NCBI RefSeq assembly: GCF_026723825.1
Contig: NZ_CP113519.1
Coordinates: forward strand, 2,294,001-2,358,000
Direction of reading: 5' to 3'
Origin: Pseudomonas sp. GOM7
GTDB taxonomy: Bacteria > Pseudomonadota > Gammaproteobacteria > Pseudomonadales > Pseudomonadaceae
DNA length: 64,000 bases
Shown piece by piece: positions 63,063 to 64,000 of this stretch. The position numbers and the translations under genes were made by a program. The notes beneath the pieces are model-generated. The model did not search any database, was not told where the DNA came from, and saw nothing but the letters and a program-made list of their open reading frames with translations. Every line of letters starts with the position of its first letter. The stretch's first letter is position 1.

Positions 63063-63339
63063 TCCCTTACCCATCTGAGCATGCGCCACCGCGTAGGCCG
63101 ACGGCTGCCTGTAAGACCTTGGGCGGGGCCAATGGCCGTAAGAAGTAAGACCTGTGCCTATGAACCGGCAGATCGGTCACTGGTAGTGGCCCGGTAGCGC
63201 CTCCCACGGCGCAAACCCGGTGACCAGGCCAAAGCACTGCATGACCGCTGCCAAGGCAGCGTATGGCGGGGCCGGGTGCCTTTCGATAATCGCCTCCGAC
63301 ACGACTGCCCAGGCGGTCGCCACTCAAGCGGAGAGCGTT
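63063..63339. other. 277-bp intergenic region before the porin gene
   Basis: No pqqA-like small gene (Glu-x3-Tyr peptide) was found on either strand. The region has a short direct repeat (GTAAGACCT near 63112 and 63146) and GC-rich inverted segments near 63200-63280 that might form a structured leader. A minus-strand frame of 86 codons has no ribosome site or recognisable domain and is not called. Confidence 0.5.
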
Positions 63340-64000
63340 ATGAACAACAACAAGATCGCCAACCCCCGATTCCTGCCCCTTGCCTTGACTGCCGCCGTGG
63401 CCATGGCCGTTGCCCAGCAGGCTGCCGCCGAGATCGTCCTGTACGACAAGGACGACACCACCTTTTCCACCGACGGCTACGTCAACGCCTTCTACGTCAA
63501 CAGCGACGTGGATCGCGACGGCGAACGCTTCGACCGCCGCCAGTCGCGGGTGAAGATGGGCTTTCTGCCCAACTGGATCGGCTTCAATTTCGGCAAGCAG
63601 GTCGACGACCTCAAGCTGGGGGCGCGTGCCTCGTTCTGGGTGACCATCAACGACAGCGAAACCAACGGTACCGACACCGCCATCGACGTACGCCAGTTCT
63701 ACGGCACGGTTGCCAACCCCGAGTGGGGCGAGGTGCTGGTGGGCAAGGACTTCGGCCTGTTCTCCCGTTCCAACATCTTCCTCGACGAACTGCTGGCCGG
63801 TTACGGCAACGTCTCCGACACCCTCGGCCTGGTGGACGGCACCGGTGTGTCCTTCGGCAACATCGGCACCGGCTATCCGTACCCGTTCCCCACCTCGCAG
63901 ATCACCTACCGCAACAACAATCTGGCCGAAGGCCTGCGCGTGGCCGTGGGCATCATGGATCCGGTGGACACCAACGACGACAGCGCCACCGGCAAGGCCT
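63340..64000 (+). CDS. Outer-membrane porin, N-terminal part
   Basis: The gene runs off the right edge, giving 220 residues. There is a signal peptide (LALTAAVAMAVAQQAAA) and a barrel start with periodic strands (TFSTDGYVNAFYVNSD, RRQSRVKMGFLPNWIGFNFGKQ, FYGTVANPEWGEVLVGKDFGLFSR). The pattern is of a trimeric DcaP-like or general porin with an asp-rich constriction. The ligand is unknown. A GGAGAG ribosome site precedes the ATG. Confidence 0.82.
   Translation, partial: MNNNKIANPRFLPLALTAAVAMAVAQQAAAEIVLYDKDDTTFSTDGYVNAFYVNSDVDRDGERFDRRQSRVKMGFLPNWIGFNFGKQVDDLKLGARASFWVTINDSETNGTDTAIDVRQFYGTVANPEWGEVLVGKDFGLFSRSNIFLDELLAGYGNVSDTLGLVDGTGVSFGNIGTGYPYPFPTSQITYRNNNLAEGLRVAVGIMDPVDTNDDSATGKA

Noticed and set aside
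63067..63327. Minus-strand 86-codon frame upstream of the last porin
   Set aside because: It has no ribosome site or domain and odd composition; it lies in what looks like a leader region.
63113..63330. Cobalamin or other known riboswitch in the porin leader
   Set aside because: Some GC-rich inverted segments are present but no conserved riboswitch core sequence could be recognised.

Overview
This window is chromosomal DNA from a GC-rich gammaproteobacterium, almost certainly a Pseudomonas of the mendocina/oleovorans/alcaliphila type. The evidence is the protein families (Aer, FolE, AlkB, PlpD, FimV-like, HsbD-like, ZipA, PqqF), the strong GC3 codon bias, and gene order that I recall from P. 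aeruginosa: PA1674-PA1682 for folE to the MFS gene, PA1521-PA1529 for guaD to ligA, and PA3339-PA3344 for plpD to recQ. All family names and synteny statements rest on recognition of the sequence; no search was run.

Layout. 1-13.5 kb: end of a LysR gene, the aer aerotaxis receptor, a DTW-domain RNA-modification gene, a glutaredoxin-like gene, folE, an Smr-domain gene, a cysteine-hydrolase-fold gene, prmB, a lipase-like hydrolase, aroC, an MFS gene, a degenerate acireductone-dioxygenase homologue and small membrane/phosphatase genes. 13.5-19.6 kb: purine salvage operon xdhA-xdhB-xdhC-guaD on the minus strand, with paired palindromes upstream. 20.2-21.4 kb: an IS110-family element. 22-24 kb: alkB with a divergent GntR gene. 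24-31 kb: smc, zipA, ligA. 31-42 kb: YbaN-like and YecA-like genes, recQ, a GGDEF diguanylate cyclase, a MarR gene, a FimV-like gene and plpD. 42-60.6 kb: an accessory catabolic region with two TetR genes. Its first half holds an FGGY kinase, a class II aldolase, a class III aminotransferase and a second aldolase-fold protein that has lost its metal ligands, followed by DUF1302/DUF1329 genes and a polyamine-type binding protein with a DUF3237 gene. Its second half holds an NylB-like serine hydrolase, a porin, a second polyamine-type binding protein, an aldo/keto reductase and an MFS exporter. 60.7-64 kb: a PqqF-like peptidase and the start of a porin gene.

The most unusual feature is a non-coding repeat of about 820-865 bp present four times (4334-5150; 19813-21922 split by the IS110; 38919-39767; 52621-53484). 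Each copy has terminal inverted repeats of about 23 bp, two different but related arms (T1 and T2) in head-to-head orientation, and a centre with two hairpins. Each arm carries the same ordered set of hairpins, and these show compensatory base changes between copies. That pattern indicates selection on folding of RNA or single-stranded DNA rather than on protein. Open frames inside these copies should not be annotated as genes. A separate 187-bp MITE-like element (16-bp perfect TIRs, 6-bp flanking duplication) lies at 5588-5774. Three intercistronic hairpin repeats sit within co-directional gene pairs.
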